Of a stretch of DNA of 64,000 nucleotides, positions 21,461-31,100 are shown in pieces. The notes under the pieces were generated by a model. It worked only from the letters and a program-made list of their open reading frames with translations, had not been told where the DNA came from and ran no database searches. Source of the DNA: Adenophora triphylla var. japonica (taxonomy: Eukaryota; Streptophyta; Magnoliopsida; Asterales; Campanulaceae); contig JAFEMH010000170.1 of NCBI GenBank assembly GCA_022495995.1, forward strand, positions 585,501-649,500, given 5' to 3'. The position numbers and the translations under genes were made by a program. Each line of letters starts with the position of its first letter. Position 1 is the stretch's first letter.

Positions 21461-23636
21461 GATAAATTTATGTTAAAGACTTGATCAAGTACAAATGACA
21501 TAAAAAAGGCTTAGCATACGAGATATCTACCTCAGCCAACATGAGACCCTTACGGCAGAGCAAGTTCTCCCTACTCGGCTTCTCTTTCACCAAGGCATCA
21601 TAGGCCTCCTCGTACATGGCCCTTTGGACGGGAGCCCGGCCCAACCTCAGCAAAGGGCCCTTCCTGGCTTGTAAAGGGAGGCCCTTCAGACGAGGGACAT
21701 TGGCTGCCAGGCGCCGAGCAAGCTCCTCGGCCTCTTCCTGGGTTCTAATATTTTGGATGGTGAGGACGGGAGGATATTAGTGGTTGGAAGGCTCCCCGGC
21801 GGGTCGCTTGGCCTGGGGCTCCTCGGCAGAAGCACTCTGAGGCCTCTTGGATCCGGAACGCCTCTGGACGAGCTCGGTGTCCTCGATCGTCGGAGGCTCA
21901 GTCTCTGCCTCGGCATCAACATGGAGGCTATGCCCCTCTGCAGTTGACAAGTTATCTTGGCCGTCGGAGGCCCTCTCCTCGGTCTCCACCTCCTCGTGTA
22001 ATTTGAGGGGAAGGGGATGATCACCCTGAGCACTCAAAAGGAGGTTGCGACTATTGGCATCCTCCTTCCTCTCCTTCAAAGCCGAGGTCTTAGCCAGACG
22101 TCGTTTATGCTTAATCAGCTTCACGGGATTCAACCTCTTCATGGCTAATTCAGCCTCTTGCTCGGGGGTTAAATCTGCAAAGACGAGGACGAAATGGTTA
22201 CATACGAGCAAAACAAAAAAAAATAAAAAATAAAAAATAATAAAAAATAATACAAGTATCAAAGGGTAAAGCATTTACATCCTACCACATTTTCTTCTTT
22301 GAGGCATTGGTCGAAGGGAGGGACCTTGCACCTCGGACAATCCTCATGGAAAACGAGGCCAGGATGCGTTCTCCAATCATTAAAACGCCTCCCCCTCTTG
22401 ACAGTGACAAGGGGAACGACCCCGTCCCTCGATCCCGACATCAGGCCTGCTTGGACGTAATAATGGTCGGAGGCCTCCAAAGCCGACCAGTCGAGGAGCC
22501 CCACCTCGGCAAACTCCTCGAGGCGCTTGATCAAGTCTTCGGTCCATCCATACTTCTGTACGGGACCTGATGAAGTTGGATCATCGAAGGGGGATTGGAA
22601 TTCCCAGCCTTGCCGGCTCTCCACCCTTATGACATGGTTATCCCAACCACCAACCTTGCTAGACATGGGAAGAAGAAGTTTTGGTGTCTTGGGGCACTCC
22701 GTATGACGAGGAGCCAACTATCCTTTGCATAGCTGACCTGGTAGAAATGACGGAAAGCTCCCATGGTGGGCTCGAAACCCAGACTTCAGCAGAGCACTAT
22801 AAAACTAACGAGGACCCGGTACCATTAGCTCCCAACATGGCCGGGACAGCCTCACGTCACCTAGAAATTCGTTGATGAAGGGGTCCAAAGAGAGACGAAG
22901 CCCCTGTTGAAATTGTTTGAAGTAGAAATGGACGTGATTATCGTTGTAGTAAAATCTCCTCTCTTCCTTATCAGTCTTAAAAACAGGCTTGCCTATGTAA
23001 GTTAGCCTATATTCATTCTTATCCACCCCGTACGTGGAATATAACTTCTGCAGCATAGGGTCCCCGGCCTTGGGTGTCCTCTCTCGTCCTTGTCCTCCAC
23101 CTCGGTCTCCTCTTCCTCGGCCCCTCCTGCCTGCAGCATGAGCTTCTTCAATGAAAGCATCCACTATCTTGGTTGACGAGGAGGCCTCTCTCCCTCTTCC
23201 CGTCATATCTGCAAAAAGACGAGGAGCATAAATTAGTGACCTCGTCCATAACTGATCTTAAGACGGGGAAGAGGGATGTCCCCCCTCGTCATTATTGATA
23301 GGCCGAGGAGGGAGCCTTACCACTCAGACGCTCACGAACTATACGATCCGAAGACGGATAGAACATTTCAATGTGCTCCATCATCTCTGCCCTATCCTCA
23401 AACACAATAATATTGGGGGAATCCGACACAATCCTATCTATCCTTGTGCTATCTGGGTATTGAAGGAACATCCGGGTACGACCATAACTTCTCAACTTCT
23501 TTCCTATGTCATCCAGGGTCAGCATCAACCAGGGTCCTCTCTCTCTCTCCGGTAAACCCTCAGATTGCCGGTGTGATACCCATAACGGAATCGGGGGGAA
23601 TGGTCCTAAGAACGAGCCATTTCTAAGGGGAATCAA
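20633..23636 (-). pseudogene. Element A antisense ORF (aORF), multi-exon and decayed
   Basis: The minus strand reads a multi-exon protein between pol and the 3' LTR. A first exon (ending at 23321, …IVRERLSG) joins through a 112-bp intron (donor GTAAGG, acceptor TTTTTGCAG) in phase to MTGRGREASSSTK at 23206. A segment YNDNHVHFYFKQFQQGLRLS then resembles the plant family called putative gypsy-type transposon (Transposase_28, PF04195). Next come frames at 22717-22259 and 22173-21534, and an exon from about 21457 to 20633 with a long Ala/Glu/Lys-rich coiled coil and an acidic tail. A stop at about 22785, a frame change nearby and a TAA at about 21780 break it. Its function is unknown; antisense ORFs of this kind are reported in Grande-like elements. 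Confidence 0.7.
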
Positions 23637-24280
23637 GGATCAATGGGGGAGTTTATGCAATATTCAAAGGAGTTCAGATAAAGCATCCAAGAAACTCACG
23701 CAAGATTCAAAGAAAAATAATTCTTCAAGTATCAAAATTAAAAGTTCATGAAGAAAAGCTTCAAGCTTGGCAATGGCGGTTTTCTGATACATTTAAAACC
23801 CCTTCTAAAAAACCCTAGAAATTACATATTACAAAGCAGAAATCGAGAAAGGAAGCAAGTTATACCTGTTTCTGGTGTTTAGACGGAGGAAATCAAGCAA
23901 TGAATAGTATTTCGCCAGAAAATCAAGCACCGCCGGTAACTGGGTACGCAAGTTCAGGAAAGGTCGCCGGAGGATTCTTGAAGCTTCTAAATACTCTCTC
24001 AAAGTTCGAAGATGTGAAAAGTTCAAATGAAAAGGAATTTGTGATTTTATACTCACCAAATTCGGGTCAAACCCATGGGCAAAGTGGGAATCCGGGTAGT
24101 ACGCCCCCAACATTAAATGCTTGTAACAACTTTCGAGGCATGACAGGACTGGGGGGCCCACGCGTAATCATCATGGTATTAACCGTCAGTTATATGAAGC
24201 GACGCCAAGGACACGTGGCAAGCCTGTTCGTATTCTATAGCCGAGGACGAGATGACTTTCTCCTCGTCTTCAGCCGAGCT

Positions 24281-24293
24281 AGAAAGTCGGGGG
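24281..24293 (+). promoter_or_regulatory. Polypurine tract of element A
   Basis: AGAAAGTCGGGGG is purine-rich apart from one T and one C and lies four bases before the probable LTR start TGAACAG. It would prime plus-strand DNA synthesis. Confidence 0.6.
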
Positions 24294-24297
24294 CCAC

Positions 24298-25090
24298 TGA
24301 ACAGTATAAACCGAGATACGAACACGGGCTTGTCCGGGTCAAGCCCAAATGGATTGGGCTATAAACATAATCCATATACAAGATGCTCCAATTACAAATG
24401 CTGAGGAGACCTCCCTCGTATGCCGAGGTGTACCTCCTCGGCCTTAACAATTATCAATGGGCTCTTCATATCATTTTCCTTGTCTCGTCCGGCCTTAGGC
24501 AGTGATAGATGACGAGGAGAGAAAAGTTCTCACCTCGTCATAACTCCCTATGACGAGGAGACAAAATCCTGGATCTCGGCGTAGTTACATTTCGTCAGAT
24601 CACCAATATACGAGGAAGCTAAATCATGCATCTCGGTTTACACATAAATGCCGAGATAAGACATTTATGCTCCTCGGCTATCCGGCAAACAGATTACATG
24701 GTCCCTATCAAACAAGGATTTAACAGTTATTATCCCATCAGGATTGTAACCAACTACATCAATTCAAGTCAAACAATGACTCCTTAACAGATATAATTCT
24801 CTTAGGATTATATCTTATCTCTTTACAAGTTCTATTCAACATGGATTCTATCAATCCATCCCTATAAATACAAGTCACATAGCACATATTTCGGTACGTT
24901 ACTTTTTACATACAAAAACTCTGTCCATTTAGTTTCTCACCACAAAACCGTGACTTACTCTCACGCCGGAGGGTCGTTAGCCGGACTCGCCCCGACTTAA
25001 TTTACGTGTTTTTTCTTATTTTCAGGCCTAGCAATCTCCGGAGCAGACGATCGCTTGGATTTGGGCTGATTTGACGATTTTGGCTCATCA
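24298..25090 (+). mobile_element. 3' LTR of element A
   Basis: The LTR begins TGAACAGTATAAACC after the polypurine tract. It has a TATA box (TATAAATA, 24863-24870) followed by a typical gypsy R/U5: CACGCCGGAGGGTCGTTAGC, then a T-rich run and CTCCGGAGCAGACGATCG. The probable end is GGCTCATCA at 25090. The right border is not proven because the left LTR is outside the window and no target duplication can be compared. Confidence 0.65.
24863..24870 (+). promoter_or_regulatory. TATA box in element A LTR
   Basis: TATAAATA in a locally GC-balanced context, followed about 30-40 bp later by the likely start of the R region. Confidence 0.55.
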
Positions 25091-26133
25091 ATCAATTGGT
25101 ATTTGTTAATGTTGGTGTGTGGTGGTTTTAGTGTTTGTGGTGTCTACAATAATGGTGGTTTCCGTGTATGTATGTATGTTCAGATTTGCATTGTTTCCAT
25201 CATTTCCTTAAGTATTTATTTTTGGTTTCAGTCTTTTTTTTTTTTTTTTGCATGTGTTGGTTTGAATCTGGAGTTTAATGGAAATGAGATCTTGGCTTCT
25301 TGATTATAGAACATAGGTGTTCAGTAATTGTTTTGTGTGTGTTTATGTTTATTAAATTGAGATATTCAAGGATTTTGAGGATTATGGTGGAGATGAAGGT
25401 TGATGGTGGAGTTGGAGATTGTTGGAGATGGAGATGGAGATGGATGTTGATGAGGGAGATTTTTAACTGATGAAAATTATAAAATTAATAGTTTAATTAT
25501 TTCCGTAAAACAATTATTTCTCAAGTATAAATGAAGAGGATATAACTTATTTTAAAATAATAATTAAATTTATAATATGATAAATACATTTTATTAAAAA
25601 TATTTTTGTACCAAATTATTTAAAGATCCAATTTAGAATAATTAAAATAATTAAAATTATAAAATATATATTATTATCATTTGATATTAATAAAAAAAGA
25701 AATTTTTTGATTCATAAAAACCCTTTAAAATTTTAAAAGAAAAATCAACTTCAAACTAATTGATCTGTTAAATTATTAAATTTTATTGACCGATCCATTA
25801 ATTTTATAACATTTCTTAGAAAAAATACGCATGTGACGTTTCATATTAGAAATTACGTATATGACATTTACTATCCCTAATTAGTACGACAATAAACTCG
25901 TAAGAGTTGACCTGGTCAACATTTGTTTACTGGGTCTGACCCGCTAAATTTTTAACGAACGTTATGAATGTTGGTTAATTTGGCTAATAGTACGGATGTC
26001 AAATTGCATAGTATGAGGGGCAGAAAAAAGCACTTTACTCACTCGACTATTTTCTTGGACAACATAAATGAAAAATGGGACCGGTAGAGGGAGTATATAA
26101 CAACAGTCTAACTTTTTGTCCTTATTGGCAAAA
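25091..26133. other. AT-rich intergenic spacer, no gene seen
   Basis: The first 400 bp contain TGGAGATGG-type repeats. The middle (25480-25800) is over 80% A/T by eye. No protein-like frame and no clear transposon ends were found. Confidence 0.6.
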
Positions 26134-26627
26134 TAAGACCATGGACAATAGGTAGTTGAATGGAGGGATTGAGAGGGAGTAAGTTAGTTGAATTGGGGCA
26201 ATAGGGTAATTGAATTGGGGTAGTTGAGGGGTGTGGGTTGAATTTGTCCAACCCGGTTGAAGATTAAATGGAGGGCCCACCTGAGCCACGCGTCAGCGTC
26301 CAATTGGACCGCAAATGGCCCGTGGCCTTCACGCCTCACCCAGGCGCGTCACGCCTTTTTTTATTTTTATTTTTTCCGGATGAGGCCAGGTGTCGCACGC
26401 TGATTGGTTGCTGGAGATTTTTCTTTTTATCTTTCTACCCCGATTTTTGAGCTCAATTATTTGACAGAAATAAATTTTTTTTTTCCAAAATTCAGGATTT
26501 TTTTTTCTCTATAAAATGACATAACTTTCATATTTTTTGTACACCAAAAAAAAAACCTCTCTTTTCTCTCAACAAAATCCTAATTATCCATCTTATTTTC
26601 TAAAACATTCATCATCTTTTTAGTTAA

Positions 26628-27155
26628 ATGGATCCCAATAATCCCAATAATCCTTAGTTCAACACTCAGAAGTCAAATAATTTTTCACCAAATTACTCCA
26701 ATCCTAATGATTTTCAATCGCCAAATTAATTTTATTATCCACCAAATGTCATGCCTTCAGCTGTACCCACTTGGAATCCATATTATGGTATGCAATTTCT
26801 ACGACCTCCACAACCACCACTACCCCCTCAAGAATCTGAATATCCCGAATATTCAACACAAATGGTTCTGGATAGCAATAGCGGTGCTGATGAAGCTACT
26901 CCAACTCCAGATGCAGGAGGTTCAACCACTAGTCGAAGAAAAATTGTCAAATGGAGCACGAAGGACAATATAGTGCTACTCAGTGGGTGGATTAAGTTTG
27001 GAATCGACAGTGTTGTCGGAAAAAATCAGAAGAGTGAAGCGTTTTGGGGTAAGATTGTTGATTATTGTAACGAACATTGTGAATTTAACCCTCCCCGTGA
27101 CATAGTTTCATGCAAAAATCGTTTCAATTATATAAACGCCAAATTGGACAGATAG
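26628..27155 (+). pseudogene. Harbinger ORF1 (SANT/Myb-like DNA-binding) remnant
   Basis: The ATG at 26628 gives MDPNNPNNP and then a stop. A second stop follows before an open stretch of 134 codons to 27155. That stretch carries VKWSTKDNIVLLSGWIKFG, DSVVGKNQKSEAFWGKI and SCKNRFNYIN, the SANT-like trihelix pattern of Harbinger ORF1 proteins, which bind the element ends and help the transposase enter the nucleus. The C-terminal half is missing. Both stops and the deletion make it non-functional. Confidence 0.75.
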
Positions 27156-27424
27156 AGGACTTGGCTATGAACATGAGAGCATGTATTATATTACATAATA
27201 TGATCGTTGAGGATGAACGTGATACTTATTCTCAAAATTGGCTTAACTTTTAGGATCAGTCCGAGGCAAGTGGGTCTAGTACACAACAACCATTCTCAAC
27301 TGAGGTATTACCAGCGTTTGAAAATCATGTACGTACTAGATCGGATTTGGGTGATCAAAGGGCTCATAAACAATTGCAAAACGATCTAGTCAAACACATA
27401 TGGGCAAAGTTTGCAAATCAGTGA
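27156..27424 (+). pseudogene. Harbinger transposase (DDE_Tnp_4) C-terminal remnant
   Basis: The frame reads EDLAMNMRACIILHNMIVED, then a TAG, then a Gln/Ser stretch and DQRAHKQLQNDLVKHIWAKF before TGA at 27422-27424. The ACIILHNMIVEDE and HKQLQNDLVEHIW motifs are hallmarks of the end of plant Harbinger transposases. The catalytic DDE domain is deleted. Confidence 0.8.
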
Positions 27425-28017
27425 TTTTTAAATTTTATTGTACCGTGAGTCGAGTCTATGTATCGTATGCTTTTTTTTTCATCGTTTGTGGAACGAGCTA
27501 AGTTTATTGTAACTTTTCTTATTTTTATTAAAATTAAAATATTCTCGTATTTATTTAATTGCTTCAAAAAAAATTAATTAAGTGTGAATTAAAAAAAAAA
27601 TTAAAAAAAATCTCGAATTAAAAAAATTAAATAAAATCTCAAATTAAAAAAATTAAAAAAAATCTCAAATTTATAAATAAAAATATTAATAATTTATTTT
27701 TTAATAATAAATTATTATTATTTTTATTATTTTTTTTAATTATAAAATTTAATATTGTAAATAAAATAAAAAGTAGTGGGGTATAGAATGATGAGTTGGG
27801 AGGAGTTGAATTTTAAACTAAACTGGCTTATTGTGGGGGGGGTGTAGGATAGTTGAATATTTTTTGGTAGTTTACCTATTGGACTTGGTCTAAGCACGAT
27901 TTAGATACTAAATTGCTATAAATGAAACCCTGAACAAAAAAAAAATCAACTTCATGTAAACTTTGGGTGGGCTGGTAATATGCAATTTGCCCATTGAAGA
28001 AAAACGCAGAACATTTG

Positions 28018-28026
28018 GGCGGGAAA
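28018..28026 (-). promoter_or_regulatory. E2F-type site in the TONSOKU promoter
   Basis: The minus strand reads TTTCCCGCC, the consensus E2F/DP site, within ATTTCCCGCCCAAAT. It lies about 140 bp before the ATG, inside the 278-bp gap between the Harbinger element and the start codon. E2F sites drive G1/S and S-phase genes, which suits a replication-coupled protein. Function is inferred. Confidence 0.7.
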
Positions 28027-28080
28027 TCTGATTTGGGCATTTTTCCATTCAATTTTTAGTGTAAAGGAAGAAAATTTTAA

Positions 28081-28167
28081 ATTAAATCTTCACATAGAGA
28101 GAGAGAGAAGCGAGAAGCGAGAAAGGAGAGAAGCTATTCCAACTTCCGGCCATTATTTACTGTAACG
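28081..28167 (+). promoter_or_regulatory. Probable TONSOKU 5' untranslated region
   Basis: A purine-rich GAGAGAGAGAAGCGAGAAG stretch precedes the ATG at 28168. No canonical TATA box is evident. The exact transcription start cannot be set. Confidence 0.4.
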
Positions 28168-31100
28168 ATGGCGAGAGACGACGGGCAACTGACCACGGCG
28201 AAGCGGGCTTACCGGAACGCGGTGGAGGAGGGAAACCGCCAGGAGCAAGCAAGGTGGGCGAATGTTATCGGCGACATCCTTAAAAACAAAGGTGAATACG
28301 TTGAGGCACTGAAGTGGCTCCGAATCGATTATGAAATCTCCGTCAAATACTTGTCGGAGAAACACCTTCTTCCCACTTGTCAATCTCTTGGTGAACTTTA
28401 TCTTCGTCTTCAACATTTTGAAGATGCCCTAATTTATCAGGTACTCCCTCCTTCCCACCCATTTTAAATTTGATGTTTTGTTTACTTGTAGCTTGTTGAA
28501 ATTACACCAAATTTCTTAGCAATATCTAGAAAGAGAGTATCGATTTGGTGCGAAGCTAAGAGAGTATCTTTTTGAGCTAAATTATTGCTGAAAGAACCAA
28601 AAGAGGAAAAATTAAGAGAAACAAATGAAACAATTGAGTCAATGGTAGTAGTTCTTACAAGAATTTACTTGTACCTTGAAGCAATATTGTATTTTTGGGG
28701 TAGTCTTCGGATCAGCGTTTGAATATTATTTTCCTTTTATATTTGTTACTGCCTCAATCCCATAATAAGTGTTGCTTTTTTTCATTTTTGTGTCTGTCCC
28801 AAAATAAGTGCCCCATTTCTGAAATAGGGAAATGATTTAGTGCAATTTTGTCACGGTACAAACAAGTTAAATACCAATTTTAAAAAGTTTGACTAGTTAA
28901 ATGCGACACTCTTTTTGGGGTTGAGGGAGTATTTATCAATAGAAGCTACTTTTGGTTCTTAGAGATATGCTGTATTGTTAGTCATTTCAGTTATTACATC
29001 CGAAAAGTACCCATGAAAGGCCTTGAAGCTGAGTTCTGGTATAATGTGACACTGTGGTCTATCTTCTTTGAGATGGATACATGTGGTGTGGGCCTCACAA
29101 AGTTGACCTAGTATTTACTAAAGCTTGGTGCTTCTTTCAATTCAGTAGCAGTTTTCTCTCTCCCACTACCCCTCCATCCTCAAATAAAAAAAGAAAAGGA
29201 AAAAGAAAGAAAAAAAATTCAAGGTAGGTTTGTAATCAACTATGCTATACCTTAAATGCTCACATTGCGGAAAGATTTAGGGTTCATGCGTTTCTAGGAA
29301 CTTTTAGTTTTTCTCTGGTTACTTCATTCGATTTTTTGTTAAACTTAATGAATTTCGAATTTACCATTTTGCAATGAAGTATTAGAAGTTCAGAGAGTTA
29401 ACTGTATCCATTTTGTTAGCACTTTACCCTTAAAGGTTTGATGATGTGACTGCATACTTGAAAACTTATTTTGTGCTGCACAACTTCACTTGTTGAAAAC
29501 TGTTTTAACATAATTCCTGTGTTTCATCTCAATCTAAGTCTAGATGCCTCGTGTGCTTTTCTGTAGTCAAAGCTTTAGTTGATTTTCAATTTCTGCCCTT
29601 TCCATTTGTGTAACTCGTACAGTAACTCTTTGCTGGCAGAAAAAACATTTGGAGCTTGCAAAGAATACAGAAGACTTAGTTGAGCAGCAAAGAGCCAGTA
29701 CCCAACTTGGTCGAACATACCATGAAATGTTTTTACGATCTGAATATGACCATTCCTCTGTTAGAAATGCCAAAAAGTATTTCACATCTGCCATGAAACT
29801 AGCTCAGACTCTAAAGGAGAGTCAGCCATCAAATAAATATACATTCTTAAAGGAATATATTGATGCCCATAATAACATTGGAATGCTGGAAATGGATCTT
29901 GATAACTTGGAAGAAGCCCAAAGAATTCTTACCACAGGATTACAAATTTGTGATGAGGAAGAAGTAATTGAGGAAGATGATGGGCGTTCAAGGCTCCATC
30001 ATAACCTTGGAAATGTTTATATGAAGCTGAGAAAGTGGGATAAAGCTCGAGAGCACATCGAGAAAGATATTGTGATCTGTAACACAATTGGGCATTTCCA
30101 AGGAGAGGCGAAGGGATACATTAACCTTGGTGAATTGCACTACAATGTTCAAAAATTTGAGGAGGCCAATCTTTGCTATCAAAAGGCACTTGATTTAGCA
30201 AAATCGATGGAAGATGAGGATGCTTTGGTTAGTGAAATTAATCAGAATGTTCAAACTGTAAAACAAGCAGTCAAGGTATTGGAAGAGCTAAAAAGAGAAG
30301 AACAGAATCTCAAAAAGTTGACAAGAAGCATGGGCATGCATAGAGGCACATCAAGTGAAAGAAAGTGCTTACTGCAGCAGTATACATCTCTTGACCATCT
30401 TGTTGAGAAATCACGCATGATCTTTGCATGGATGAAAGTATGTACACTGCAATTTTGAGTGCATTCATTTATTTATTATACTTAAAAGTTGAGCCCTTCG
30501 TTAAGAAATCATTCTTGTTCTGTTGCTCAAATAAACTTCACTCAGCCTGAGTCCCAATTCTTGTTCGATTCGTTCTTAAAATGATTTTAAGGTATTTATA
30601 ATTTTGTGTCGTTATGAGGAAAATGTGTGCATGCCTAAAATCTTTATCCTGCAACCTTTTGCAACATGAATACTAATCATCTATTCCCTCAGTCCCAATA
30701 TAAAGGTTACTAATTTCTTTTTAGGGAGTCCCATTATAATGGTTACTAACCCAAAATAGTCAATGAGATCCACTTGTCATACTCACAACAAAAACTCCCT
30801 ACCCCACTTTCTCATACTTCATTTTTTCATACTCACAACACTTGCTTTTTCCTTAATCTTCACGCATTCATATTTGGTAACCTTTATATTGGGACGGAGG
30901 ACGTAGATGGTTTTCTTTGAACATAATCTCCTATTGTCTAAGGGCGTTCAAAATCAGAAATCCAGTTTCTACGATGTACATTTGTAGGCATTGCCATTAG
31001 CTAATCTTGTTATTACTCCCTCAGTTCCATTTATATTGCACATTTGACTTTTGTGGTCAACAAAAGTAAACTTTGACCAAACATTAAAGTGATCTATTCA

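Larger units (their letters stand above)
1..25090 (+). mobile_element. Element A: decayed Ty3/gypsy (Tat/Grande-type) LTR retrotransposon, 5' end outside window
   Basis: The pieces 1-460, 4186-5183 and 19743-25090 form one plus-strand element once the inserted hAT (461-4177) and LTR element B (5184-19742) are set aside. In order they give the RNase H end, integrase, integrase C-terminus, pol stop, a long spacer, an antisense multi-exon ORF, a polypurine tract and a 3' LTR. A reading frame joins across both insertions. An antisense ORF between pol and the 3' LTR is known from Tat-lineage elements such as Grande and Retand, so I assign A to that group. The pol has several stop codons, so A cannot encode its own proteins. 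The 5' LTR, gag, protease and reverse transcriptase lie left of the window. Confidence 0.8.
26137..27890 (+). mobile_element. PIF/Harbinger DNA transposon, internal-deletion derivative
   Basis: The ends are imperfect inverted repeats: left GACCATGGACAATAGGTA, and right, read in reverse complement, GACCAAGTCCAATAGGTA. Both flanks carry TAA (26134-26136 and 27891-27893), the 3-bp duplication typical of this superfamily. Inside, the N-terminal part of ORF1 (SANT/Myb-like) runs straight into the C-terminus of the ORF2 transposase, so about 1-2 kb has been lost near 27130-27155. The element ends 278 bp before the TONSOKU start codon. The stretch 27530-27780 is a low-complexity A/T run. Confidence 0.85.

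Noticed and set aside
23829..24161. 110-codon minus-strand ORF as the first exon of the aORF
   Set aside because: Composition and lack of splice links to the next exon do not support it. It is more likely leader sequence of the antisense transcript.
30438..30458. Continuation of TSK exon 2 to the stop at 30456-30458 (VCTLQF)
   Set aside because: A good GTATGT donor at 30438 splices in phase to [10 protein letters not shown] at 31941. Reading on would lose the rest of a conserved protein.
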